A stretch of DNA of 64,000 nt from JBARDN01 sp050736695 (GTDB lineage: Bacteria; Desulfobacterota; Binatia; Binatales; Binataceae). Location: the NCBI GenBank assembly GCA_050736695.1, contig JBOHWH010000135.1, positions 72,156-136,155 on the forward strand, read 5' to 3'. The notes under the pieces were generated by a model. That model did no database searches. It was not told the origin of the DNA and saw only the letters and a list, made by a program, of their open reading frames with translations. Positions 1-6,814 of this stretch are shown here, piece by piece (position 1 is the first letter of the stretch; the number at the start of each line of letters is the position of its first letter). The translations under genes and the position numbers were made by a program.

Positions 1-1383
1 TTCGCGGGCCGCGACTTCGCGCCCGGGCTCAATATCGACGGCCGCAACGTTCAGGACTACATGCAGGATCACTATTTGGCCTCGCAGGCAGAAATCGCGC
101 GGCGCGTGCGCGATCTTCCCAACGTGATGGGCTTCGACACGCTGAACGAGCCGCACGAAGGGTGGATCGGGCACTCGCTGAGTTATCGCCACCTCGCGCC
201 GAGCGAGGAGGATCCATTTCCCGCCTCGCCCGGCGTTGCCTGGTCGCCAATCGACGGGCTACTGGTTTCGCACGGAGTAACCCGCGCGCTCCCGGAACTC
301 GGATACGACAAAGCGGCCAAGCGCGCGGTCGTGCGCCGCGACCGTGAGATGAATCCGCGAAAAGTGTCGATCTGGCGCGATGGGCGGGTCGATCCATTCG
401 AACAAGCGGGAGCATGGCGGCTCGGCCCGGGCGGCAACTACGAGATTTTGCGCGAGGATTTTTTTCAGCGCATCGGCGATCGCAAAGTCAGCTTTATCGA
501 AGACTACATGGGACCGTTTTTCACCCGGGTCGCGGAGAATATGCGCGCGATCAATCCGGACTGGATTCTGTTTGCGGAAGTCGATCCGCTCTCCGGATTT
601 CTTGGACCCGGTTTTCCCGCCGATACTCCCGCCAACAGCGTCAACGCAGGCCACTGGTACGACATTGTGACGCTGGGCACGAAGACTTTTCGGACCGATT
701 TTACTTTGGATGAATTGATTGGTGAGACGGCGGCCGCGGCCGTGCAGATTCAAACCCGCTACGAGCAACAGCTTGGGCGGTTCGCGAAGAGCTCAGAACG
801 AATCGGCGCCGGCGGAGTGCCCACGCTGATCGGCGAATTCGGAATTCCGTTCGATCTGAACGGCGGTGAAGCCTACCGCGCCTTTCGCGGCGGCGATCGC
901 TCTTTGACTCCGTGGACGCCGCACATCGTCGCGCTCGATCTGATGTACAACGCGCTCGATGCGCTGCTGATCAACAGCACTCACTGGAACTACACCGCAT
1001 CCAACCGCAACGACCTTGCGATCGGCGACGGATGGAACCAGGAGGATCTGAGCATCTTCTCGCGCGACCAACAGACCGACCCTAACGACTTGAACAGCGG
1101 CGGACGCGCGCTCACGGGCTTCGTGCGGCCGTTCGCCCATGCGACGCAGGGAACGCCGCGCAAGTCGAAATTCGATCGCGTGTCGGGCGATTTCGAGTTC
1201 GTATTCGACGCCGATCCGAAGGCGTCAGCCCCGACCGAGATCTTCGTGCCGAAGCTTCAATATCCGCGCGGATGCGAGGTCGAGATTTCGGGCGGCGAGG
1301 CACGCATCGATCTCGAGCTTCAGCGCCTGTTCGTCACGATTCGCGGAGCCGGCGAGGTTCGCGTGGCGTTGCATCGGCGATAA
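1..1383 (+). CDS. GH5-like glycoside hydrolase (cellulase / endoglycoceramidase type), 5' truncated
   Basis: The reading frame is open to the left window edge, so this is the C-terminal 460 residues of a longer enzyme; the ATG at 61 is internal, not the start. Family GH5 retaining glycosidases use two glutamates. A candidate acid/base is in TLNEPHEGW (Glu codon 148-150) and a candidate nucleophile in IGEFGIPF (codon 835-837). The spacing between them and the Asn before the first Glu are typical of clan A TIM barrels. The tail (about residues 380-460) looks like a small beta domain. The substrate cannot be told; the endoglycoceramidase/cellulase branch is the best guess. Odd context: its stop is one base before the boxC start, so it appears to share a transcript with aromatic degradation genes. 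Good confidence for the fold, low for the substrate. Confidence 0.75.
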   Translation, partial: FAGRDFAPGLNIDGRNVQDYMQDHYLASQAEIARRVRDLPNVMGFDTLNEPHEGWIGHSLSYRHLAPSEEDPFPASPGVAWSPIDGLLVSHGVTRALPELGYDKAAKRAVVRRDREMNPRKVSIWRDGRVDPFEQAGAWRLGPGGNYEILREDFFQRIGDRKVSFIEDYMGPFFTRVAENMRAINPDWILFAEVDPLSGFLGPGFPADTPANSVNAGHWYDIVTLGTKTFRTDFTLDELIGETAAAAVQIQTRYEQQLGRFAKSSERIGAGGVPTLIGEFGIPFDLNGGEAYRAFRGGDRSLTPWTPHIVALDLMYNALDALLINSTHWNYTASNRNDLAIGDGWNQEDLSIFSRDQQTDPNDLNSGGRALTGFVRPFAHATQGTPRKSKFDRVSGDFEFVFDADPKASAPTEIFVPKLQYPRGCEVEISGGEARIDLELQRLFVTIRGAGEVRVALHRR

Positions 1384-1384
1384 A

Positions 1385-3073
1385 ATGAAAAATACTCCAG
1401 TGGAACGCAATTCAATAGCGCCGATGATTGATTTTCGCACCGAGCCTTCACGCTACCGGCACTGGAAACTATCGATCGCCGGAGCAGTCGCCACGCTCGC
1501 GATGGACGTGGACGAAACCGGCGGTTTGGTTCCCGGCTACGAGCTGAAGCTCAACTCCTACGACCTGGGCGTTGATATCGAGTTGAACGACGCGATTCAG
1601 CGCCTGCGCTTCGAGCATCCGGAGGTCGGATGCGTGATGATCACGTCCGCCCGGGAGCGCGTGTTCTCCGCCGGCGCGAACATCAGGATGCTCGCGCAGT
1701 CGAGTCATCCTTTCAAAGTGAATTTCTGCAAATTTACAAACGAGACACGCAACGCAATCGAGGATGCGACGCACAACTCGCGGCAGTTCTATATGACCAC
1801 GATCGGCGGCCCCTGCGCCGGCGGAGGTTACGAACTCGCGCTCGCAACTGACTACATCGTGATGGCCGACGACGGCTCGACCAGCGTCTCGCTTCCCGAG
1901 CTGCCGCTGCTCGCGGTGCTGCCGGGAACGGGCGGGCTGACCCGCCTCGTTGACAAGCGACATGTGCGCCGCGATCGCGCCGATTTTTTCTGCACCACCG
2001 AAGAAGGGATCAGAGGCTCGCGCGCCGTCGATTGGCGGTTGGTCGACGAAGTCGCGCCACGCTCGCGGATTGCGGAAATCGCGGCGCGCAAAGCCGCCGA
2101 GTTTGCCGCGCGTTCGGACCGAAGTGCCGCGCATGGCGGAATTGCGCTGAGCCCGCTCGCGCGGAGTATCGAAGGCGACCGGATTGCGTATCTGCATCTC
2201 ACCGTCGATCTCGATCGCGCCCAGTCTGCCGCAGTCTTCCGTATCGAGGGCCCCTCGCAACCCGCGCCGGCGCGAGTTGACGACGCGATCGCGCTCGGAT
2301 GCGATTTCTGGCCGCTCGCGTTCGCGCGCGAGCTCGAGGACGCGATCCTTCATCTGCGCTTCAATGAAGACACCGTCCGAACCTGGATTTTCCGCAGCGA
2401 AGGCGACCTCGCGCGACTGAAGTCCTACGACGATCTTATGGCCGCGCACGCTGACGACTGGCTGGTCCGCGAGATCGTTCTCTATCTGAAGCGCACCCTC
2501 AAGCGGCTCGACGTGAGTTCGCGTTCGATGTTCGCATTGATCGAGCCTGGCTCATGTTTCGGCGGCATTCTGCTGGAGCTCGCGCTCGCGGCTGACCGTG
2601 CGTACATGATGCGCGGAAAACGTGCGGATGACGAAACCGCCCCCGCGCGAATCGTGCTGTCGAAAATGAATTTCGGCGCGCTGCCGATGTGCAACGGTCT
2701 CTCGCGGCTGCAAACCAGATTCCTGGACGCTCCCGAGCACGTCGAGACAGTATGCGCTCGAATCGGCGAAGAGCTCTCGGCTGAGGACGCCGACGTGCTC
2801 GGGCTGGCCGGCTTCACCCCTGACGATATCGACTGGAACGACGAGACCCGCCTCGCGATCGAGGAGCGCGCCGCATTTTCCTCCGACGCGCTCACCGGAC
2901 TCGAGGCGTCGCTGCGCTTTGCCGGGCCGGAGACAATCGAAACGAAAATTTTCGCGCGGCTGTCCGCTTGGCAGAACTGGATCTTCCAGCGGCCCAACGC
3001 AATCGGCGAAAAGGGCGCGCTCAAACTCTACGGCACCGGGCGCCGGGCCGAATTCGATCCGAGGCGAGTGTGA
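1385..3073 (+). CDS. boxC: 2,3-epoxybenzoyl-CoA dihydrolase (benzoyl-CoA-dihydrodiol lyase) BoxC
   Basis: BoxC opens the ring of 2,3-epoxybenzoyl-CoA hydrolytically, giving 3,4-dehydroadipyl-CoA semialdehyde and formate in the aerobic benzoyl-CoA pathway. The protein is 562 residues, close to the family's roughly 550. It shows two crotonase-like halves: the first (about residues 30-280) has an oxyanion-type stretch FSAGANIRML and GGPCAGGGYELALA, the second (about 300-540) has GSCFGGILLELALAADR. The frame continues upstream of 1385, but the ATG at 1385 directly follows the GH5 stop and gives the expected N-terminus, so I chose it. Its stop overlaps the boxB ATG (TGATG), implying translational coupling. 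boxA (the reductase) and benzoate-CoA ligase are not in this window. Confidence 0.93.
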   Translation: MKNTPVERNSIAPMIDFRTEPSRYRHWKLSIAGAVATLAMDVDETGGLVPGYELKLNSYDLGVDIELNDAIQRLRFEHPEVGCVMITSARERVFSAGANIRMLAQSSHPFKVNFCKFTNETRNAIEDATHNSRQFYMTTIGGPCAGGGYELALATDYIVMADDGSTSVSLPELPLLAVLPGTGGLTRLVDKRHVRRDRADFFCTTEEGIRGSRAVDWRLVDEVAPRSRIAEIAARKAAEFAARSDRSAAHGGIALSPLARSIEGDRIAYLHLTVDLDRAQSAAVFRIEGPSQPAPARVDDAIALGCDFWPLAFARELEDAILHLRFNEDTVRTWIFRSEGDLARLKSYDDLMAAHADDWLVREIVLYLKRTLKRLDVSSRSMFALIEPGSCFGGILLELALAADRAYMMRGKRADDETAPARIVLSKMNFGALPMCNGLSRLQTRFLDAPEHVETVCARIGEELSAEDADVLGLAGFTPDDIDWNDETRLAIEERAAFSSDALTGLEASLRFAGPETIETKIFARLSAWQNWIFQRPNAIGEKGALKLYGTGRRAEFDPRRV

Positions 3074-4497
3074 TGGCGATCGACTACTCCGAACGGATTC
3101 CCAATAACGTAAACCTGGACGGCGATCGCCGCCTGCAACGCGCGCTCGAAGCATGGCAGCCGGAGTTCCTGAAATGGTGGGGCGAGATGGGGCCCGAGAG
3201 CTTTCAGTCCTGCGAGGTTTATCTGCGCACCGCAACCTCAGTGGACGCGAAAGGCTGGGCCACCTTCGGCTACGTGAAAATGCCTGAATACAGGTGGGGA
3301 GTATTCCTTGCGGATCGCGAATCCGACGCGCGAATCGGCTTCGGCGAACATAAGGGCGAGCCGGTCTGGCGCGAGGTCCCGGGCGAGCATCGCGGAGTCC
3401 TGCGCCGCCTGATCGTCACCCAAGGCGACACGGAGCCTGCCTCGGTCGAGCAGCAGCGTCATCTCGGGCGCACCTGCCCGTCGCGCTACGACCTGCGTAA
3501 TCTCTTTCAAGTGAACGTAGAAGAGGGGCGCCATCTGTGGGCGATGGTTTACCTGCTGCACGCGCATTTTGGACGCGACGGACGCGAAGAAGCCGACGCG
3601 CTCTTGAGGCGCCGTTCCGGCAGCACCGACAATCCGCGCATCCTGGGCGCGTTCAATGAACGCACGCCGGACTGGCTGGCGTACTTCATGTTCGCGCACT
3701 TCACCGATCGCGATGGAAAATTTCAGCTCGCCAGCCTGGCTGAATCCGGCTTCGACCCGCTCGCGCGGACCTGCCGTTTCATGCTCACCGAGGAAGCGCA
3801 CCATCTGTTCGTCGGCGAGGCGGGAGTCGGACGAGTGATTGCGCGGACCTGCGAGCTCATGAAGCATCACGACACCGATCGGGTTGGGAAATTCGGCGGA
3901 ATCGATCTGGGGATCATCCAGCGTTATTTGAATTTCCATTATTCCGTCTCGCTGGATCTGTTCGGCTCCGAGCTATCGACCAACGCCGCCAACTATTTCA
4001 GCGCCGGACTTAAGGGACGGTTCAGAGAAGCCGACGCGCACGACGATCATCAATTGATCGGTAGCGAGCGGCGGATTTTGAAGCCGCAAGACGGCGTGAT
4101 CGTCGAAATCGAACAACCTTCCCTGGCCGCGCTCAACGAAACCCTGCGTGATTCGTATGTCGCCGATTGCGAGCGCGCGCTCGCGCGTTGGAACAAGATC
4201 ATTCGCGAGGCCGGAGTCGAAACCGCGCTCACGCTGCCGCATCGCGGCTTCAATCGCGCGATCGGGCACTTCAGCGGGACCAGCGTGACCCCCGCCGGCC
4301 AGATAATCACGCGCGATCAGTGGCTCGAGCGCCAGTTCGAATGGCTGCCGTCGCCCACCGACCGCGAATTTATCGCGTCGCTTATGACTCCGGTCACGGA
4401 GCTGGGAAAATTCGCCGGATGGATTGCGCCGCCAACCCGGGGAATCAATCATCAGCCGATCGAGTTTGAATACGTGACCGAGCTGCCTGCCCCTTGA
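3073..4497 (+). CDS. boxB: benzoyl-CoA 2,3-epoxidase, oxygenase subunit BoxB
   Basis: BoxB is the soluble diiron epoxidase that inserts one oxygen atom into benzoyl-CoA, with electrons from BoxA. The 474-residue length matches characterised BoxB (about 473). The carboxylate-bridged diiron ligand set is visible: Glu121, Glu151 and His154 (NVEEGRHLW), Asp212 (FTDRDGKFQL), Glu241 and His244 (LTEEAHHLF). The segment LAESGFDPLARTCRFMLTEE is typical of the family. The start ATG overlaps the boxC stop by one base and the next gene follows within 30 bp, so boxC, boxB and the membrane protein look like one operon. Without boxA the electron donor must be encoded elsewhere. I see nothing missing in the active site, so the enzyme should be functional. 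Confidence 0.95.
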   Translation: MAIDYSERIPNNVNLDGDRRLQRALEAWQPEFLKWWGEMGPESFQSCEVYLRTATSVDAKGWATFGYVKMPEYRWGVFLADRESDARIGFGEHKGEPVWREVPGEHRGVLRRLIVTQGDTEPASVEQQRHLGRTCPSRYDLRNLFQVNVEEGRHLWAMVYLLHAHFGRDGREEADALLRRRSGSTDNPRILGAFNERTPDWLAYFMFAHFTDRDGKFQLASLAESGFDPLARTCRFMLTEEAHHLFVGEAGVGRVIARTCELMKHHDTDRVGKFGGIDLGIIQRYLNFHYSVSLDLFGSELSTNAANYFSAGLKGRFREADAHDDHQLIGSERRILKPQDGVIVEIEQPSLAALNETLRDSYVADCERALARWNKIIREAGVETALTLPHRGFNRAIGHFSGTSVTPAGQIITRDQWLERQFEWLPSPTDREFIASLMTPVTELGKFAGWIAPPTRGINHQPIEFEYVTELPAP

Positions 4498-4520
4498 GCG
4501 CGAGCGGAGGGAATCGCTTC

Positions 4521-5120
4521 ATGGCGGAATCCAATCTGCCGCGCATCGAGACTCTCTCCGGCGCGCTACCTTGGATCTTGTACTTCGCGCTGCCGCACCT
4601 TGGCCTGCCCGTCGCCGCGCTGATCGCCGCGTTCGTCGCGGCATTGTATCCGGCCGCAATAGCGGCCGCGCGCGGAAAAAGCGTGAAGCTGATCGATTGG
4701 ACCACCCTCGCCTTCTTTGCGTTCGGATTGGCCGCATTGGCCGCGGGCACTTCGGCGACGGCGGCGTTCTCGCACTACAACTACGTGTTAGTGTGGATCT
4801 TGTTCTCTGCGATGGCGTGGATATCCCTGTTGCTCGGGAAGCCGTTCACGCTTGAATTCGCGCGCGAATCGACACCGCCCGAAATCTGGGGCACGCCGTT
4901 GTTTCACCACGCCAACGTGATCATCACACTGGCGTGGGCTGCCGCGTTCACGCTTAATCTTCTGGTCGCGCTGCTCGCGCTCAGGCTAAGGGGAGCGGCG
5001 GCTATCGCGGCGCAGATTTTCCAATTCATCCCGATGGCGGGCGCGGTGGTGTTCATGAGCCGCTACCGCGCGTCGATCCAGCAAGGGCGCGCTAGGTCCG
5101 CGCCGGCTGCGACGATCTGA
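4521..5120 (+). CDS. integral membrane protein, 199 aa, VC0807/septation-A-like
   Basis: This is a hydrophobic protein with about five or six predicted transmembrane helices (LSGALPWILYFALPHLG, ALIAAFVAALYPAAIAA, LAFFAFGLAALAAG, YVLVWILFSAMAWISLL, VIITLAWAAAFTLNLLVALLAL, IFQFIPMAGAVVFM). The look recalls the VC0807/intracellular-septation-A group of small membrane proteins; no function is established for that type. A TTG at 4494 would give a longer form, but the ATG at 4521 has a GGAGGG ribosome binding site at 4506-4511, so I prefer it. It sits 23 bp after boxB on the same strand and may be co-transcribed. The 3' end overlaps the convergent glycosyltransferase gene by 29 bp. A role in aromatic uptake is possible but unsupported. 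Confidence 0.75.
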   Translation: MAESNLPRIETLSGALPWILYFALPHLGLPVAALIAAFVAALYPAAIAAARGKSVKLIDWTTLAFFAFGLAALAAGTSATAAFSHYNYVLVWILFSAMAWISLLLGKPFTLEFARESTPPEIWGTPLFHHANVIITLAWAAAFTLNLLVALLALRLRGAAAIAAQIFQFIPMAGAVVFMSRYRASIQQGRARSAPAATI

Positions 5121-6465
5121 CCGGCCTGTCGAGCGCCTGAACGGTTTGCGGGCGACCGATCGCGGACCAATATGCCGCCAGAAATCCGAGCATCATCACC
5201 ACAAATCCGAGCTCGGCGACTGCGACAATCAGCACGGACGGTCCAAGCGGCAATCCGGCGTTGAACCGCGGCGTATCGGCGGCCCAAAAGCGCAGCCACA
5301 GCGCGCTCAGAAAAAAATTCGCGACCAACGCCCAGACCGCGAGCGCCGATCCGCGTCCCTCGAGCGCGCACCACGCGATGGTCGCGAACGGAATCAGCAG
5401 CAGCGCCATGTAATGCGGCCATGCGATCGGTGAAAGCACGATCGCCGCCGCGATCCACAAACCGTAGGCTCGGAAATCGCGGTCAGGTTCCGTTTCGCGA
5501 TGAGGAGTCGTCCGCCACACCAGCATCACTATCGCGAACGCGCAAACCAGCACCGCCAGGTGTCGCCCGAGTTCGAGCGCGGGGCTGAGCGGCGCGCCAA
5601 ATGCGTACCAGAACATCCGCGAAACGAACGGAGCTAGCCCGAGGTTGAACGCGAGGCTGCTCTGCCAGAACCCGGAATTCCACGCGATCATCCTGACCCA
5701 GCTAAAGCATCGCGCGACCCCGGTTATCGCGGCCGTCGCAAGCGCGCCCCCAACGCAAAACACAACCATCCAGAAGAGCGCCCGCCACTTGCGCCGCGCC
5801 AGCAGATAGCCACCCATCAGGAGCGGGAAGGCACGCAGCAGTCCGGCTAGCGCGAGTCCCGCGCCAGCCCCCACGTCGCCCCTCCGTCCGCGCCCGAGCG
5901 ATCGCATCGCGAGCACCAGCAGAAACACCAGGACGATCTGCGTCTGTCCCCAGATGAACACCTGATCAATCGGCGAATACAGAAACGCCAGCGCCGCCAG
6001 GCTGAGCGCGGCGGCGCGCGACTCGGCGCCTGCCGGCGCAAGCAGCATCCACAACGATGCGATCAGAAGCACGAAGTTCAGCGAGATCCAGACGGCATGC
6101 GCCAGTCGTGGTGAAAGCCGAGTCAACGGTTCGAAGCACAAAAGAAACACCGGCGTTTCGGCTGAGTGGATCATCGCGCCGGCGTCGAGGTTCAGTCTCG
6201 CGCTCATCTCCAGCAGATTGTCAGAATAGGGATTCATCCCGTCGCGCATCGCGAGTGCCGAAACATAGTGACTGCTGAAATCGAGTAGCCGGTAGCGCGG
6301 CGCGACTTGCATGCTCAGCGTCGCCAGATGAAACATCGCGGCGACGAGCAGCATCCCCGCGACCGGCGCGCGTCTAAGCGCTATCGCAGTGCGCGGACCA
6401 ATGCCCTGTCTTGGAGGATTTTCGTCGGACACGTGGGCGCGCTTGGGCATCGCGGCTACACGCAT
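5092..6465 (-). CDS. GT87-like polyprenol-dependent membrane glycosyltransferase (DUF2029)
   Basis: A multi-pass inner membrane protein of 457 residues with roughly ten hydrophobic helices. The early luminal segment FSSHYVSALAMRDGMNPY, with an acidic/His-rich loop after the first helix, and the later VLSPIAWPHYMALLL motif are hallmarks of the DUF2029/GT87 family, which in actinobacteria includes polyprenyl-phosphate-mannose-dependent alpha-mannosyltransferases. The sugar donor and acceptor here are unknown. I chose the ATG at 6465; a TTG at 6516 and an ATG at 6450 are alternatives, and no strong ribosome binding site decides. It is divergent from the kdp locus, so the interval 6466-6617 carries both promoters. 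Its tail overlaps the convergent membrane protein by 29 bp. Confidence 0.8.
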   Translation of the reverse strand: MRVAAMPKRAHVSDENPPRQGIGPRTAIALRRAPVAGMLLVAAMFHLATLSMQVAPRYRLLDFSSHYVSALAMRDGMNPYSDNLLEMSARLNLDAGAMIHSAETPVFLLCFEPLTRLSPRLAHAVWISLNFVLLIASLWMLLAPAGAESRAAALSLAALAFLYSPIDQVFIWGQTQIVLVFLLVLAMRSLGRGRRGDVGAGAGLALAGLLRAFPLLMGGYLLARRKWRALFWMVVFCVGGALATAAITGVARCFSWVRMIAWNSGFWQSSLAFNLGLAPFVSRMFWYAFGAPLSPALELGRHLAVLVCAFAIVMLVWRTTPHRETEPDRDFRAYGLWIAAAIVLSPIAWPHYMALLLIPFATIAWCALEGRGSALAVWALVANFFLSALWLRFWAADTPRFNAGLPLGPSVLIVAVAELGFVVMMLGFLAAYWSAIGRPQTVQALDRPVRSSQPART

Positions 6466-6504
6466 AGCATGTTCGGCAGTCTGCTTAAACACATTATTTG
6501 ACCA

Positions 6505-6529
6505 TGCAGATCGCAACGTGCGTACTGCA
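6505..6529. promoter_or_regulatory. candidate NtrC-type upstream activator site of the kdp operon
   Basis: The sequence has the dyad form TGCAG-N2-CGCA-N3-TGCG-N2-CTGCA, in which nine bases of each half-site pair perfectly around a central triplet. Its centre (6517) lies about 99 bp upstream of the predicted sigma-54 start at 6616. This is the usual distance for enhancer sites bound by NtrC-family activators, whose classic site also begins TGCA and ends TGCA. The natural binding partner is the response regulator encoded at 14213-15559. Direct observation: the dyad. Inference: its function. Confidence 0.6.
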
Positions 6530-6589
6530 AAGTGAACGACACGCGGCCCACGACGCCGAACAACTTTGCTCTATTGCTGACTATTGTGA

Positions 6590-6605
6590 TGGCACGGCGA
6601 GTGCT
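6590..6605 (+). promoter_or_regulatory. sigma-54 (-24/-12) promoter of the kdp operon
   Basis: The 16 bases TGGCACGGCGAGTGCT match the sigma-54 consensus TGGCACG-N4-TTGCW at all defined positions but the first T of the -12 block. GG (6591-6592) and GC (6603-6604) have the obligatory spacing. Placing GC at -13/-12 puts the start near 6616, just before the small ORF ATG at 6618. The operon's own regulator carries a GSFTGA sigma-54 contact loop, which supports the call. Confidence 0.8.
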
Positions 6606-6617
6606 CAGTATCGCTTC

Positions 6618-6701
6618 ATGTACGACCTGCTCTGCGTGACCGGAACTATCGCGTTTTTCATAGTCTGCTTCGCGTATGTCGCGGGATGCCAAAAGCTATG
6701 A
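6618..6701 (+). CDS. 27-aa membrane peptide preceding kdpF
   Basis: A 27-residue single-helix peptide (MYDLLCVTGTIAFF... ending YVAGCQKL). Small ORFs of this type, a hydrophobic helix followed by an Ala-Gly-Cys-x-x-Leu end, often precede kdpF in bacteria, and one can think of it as a Kdp-associated microprotein of unknown role. Its stop overlaps the kdpF start (ATGA), suggesting coupled translation. The predicted sigma-54 transcription start is about two bases before the ATG, so this ORF would be nearly leaderless. A longer in-frame form beginning at 6498 crosses the promoter and is unlikely. The reading is by pattern only. Confidence 0.6.
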   Translation: MYDLLCVTGTIAFFIVCFAYVAGCQKL

Positions 6702-6790
6702 GCACCCTCGATCTCGTCATGGGCGCGACAATCGCCATCATTTTGTGCGTGTACCTGGTATACGCATTGATTAATCCTGAGCAGTTCTGA
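6698..6790 (+). CDS. kdpF: potassium-transporting ATPase subunit KdpF
   Basis: A 30-residue single-span peptide beginning MSTLDLVMGATIA and ending with the family signature YALINPEQF. KdpF is a small inner membrane subunit that stabilises the KdpABC high-affinity potassium ATPase. The length, the Tyr-x-Leu ... Pro-Glu-x-Phe ending and the position directly before kdpA all agree. The start overlaps the stop of the 27-aa ORF by four bases, and kdpA begins 24 bp downstream. There is no strong ribosome binding site, so translation may depend on coupling. Confidence 0.88.
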   Translation: MSTLDLVMGATIAIILCVYLVYALINPEQF

Positions 6791-6814
6791 ACTCCCTGCG
6801 ACTGAGTAATCACG

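Noticed and set aside
61..1383. ATG at 61 as start of the GH5 gene
   Set aside because: The frame is open to base 1 and protein-like upstream of the ATG, so the gene is cut by the window edge.
4494..4520. TTG at 4494 as start of the membrane protein
   Set aside because: ATG 4521 has a strong GGAGGG site at correct spacing, while the TTG overlaps the boxB stop without such a site.
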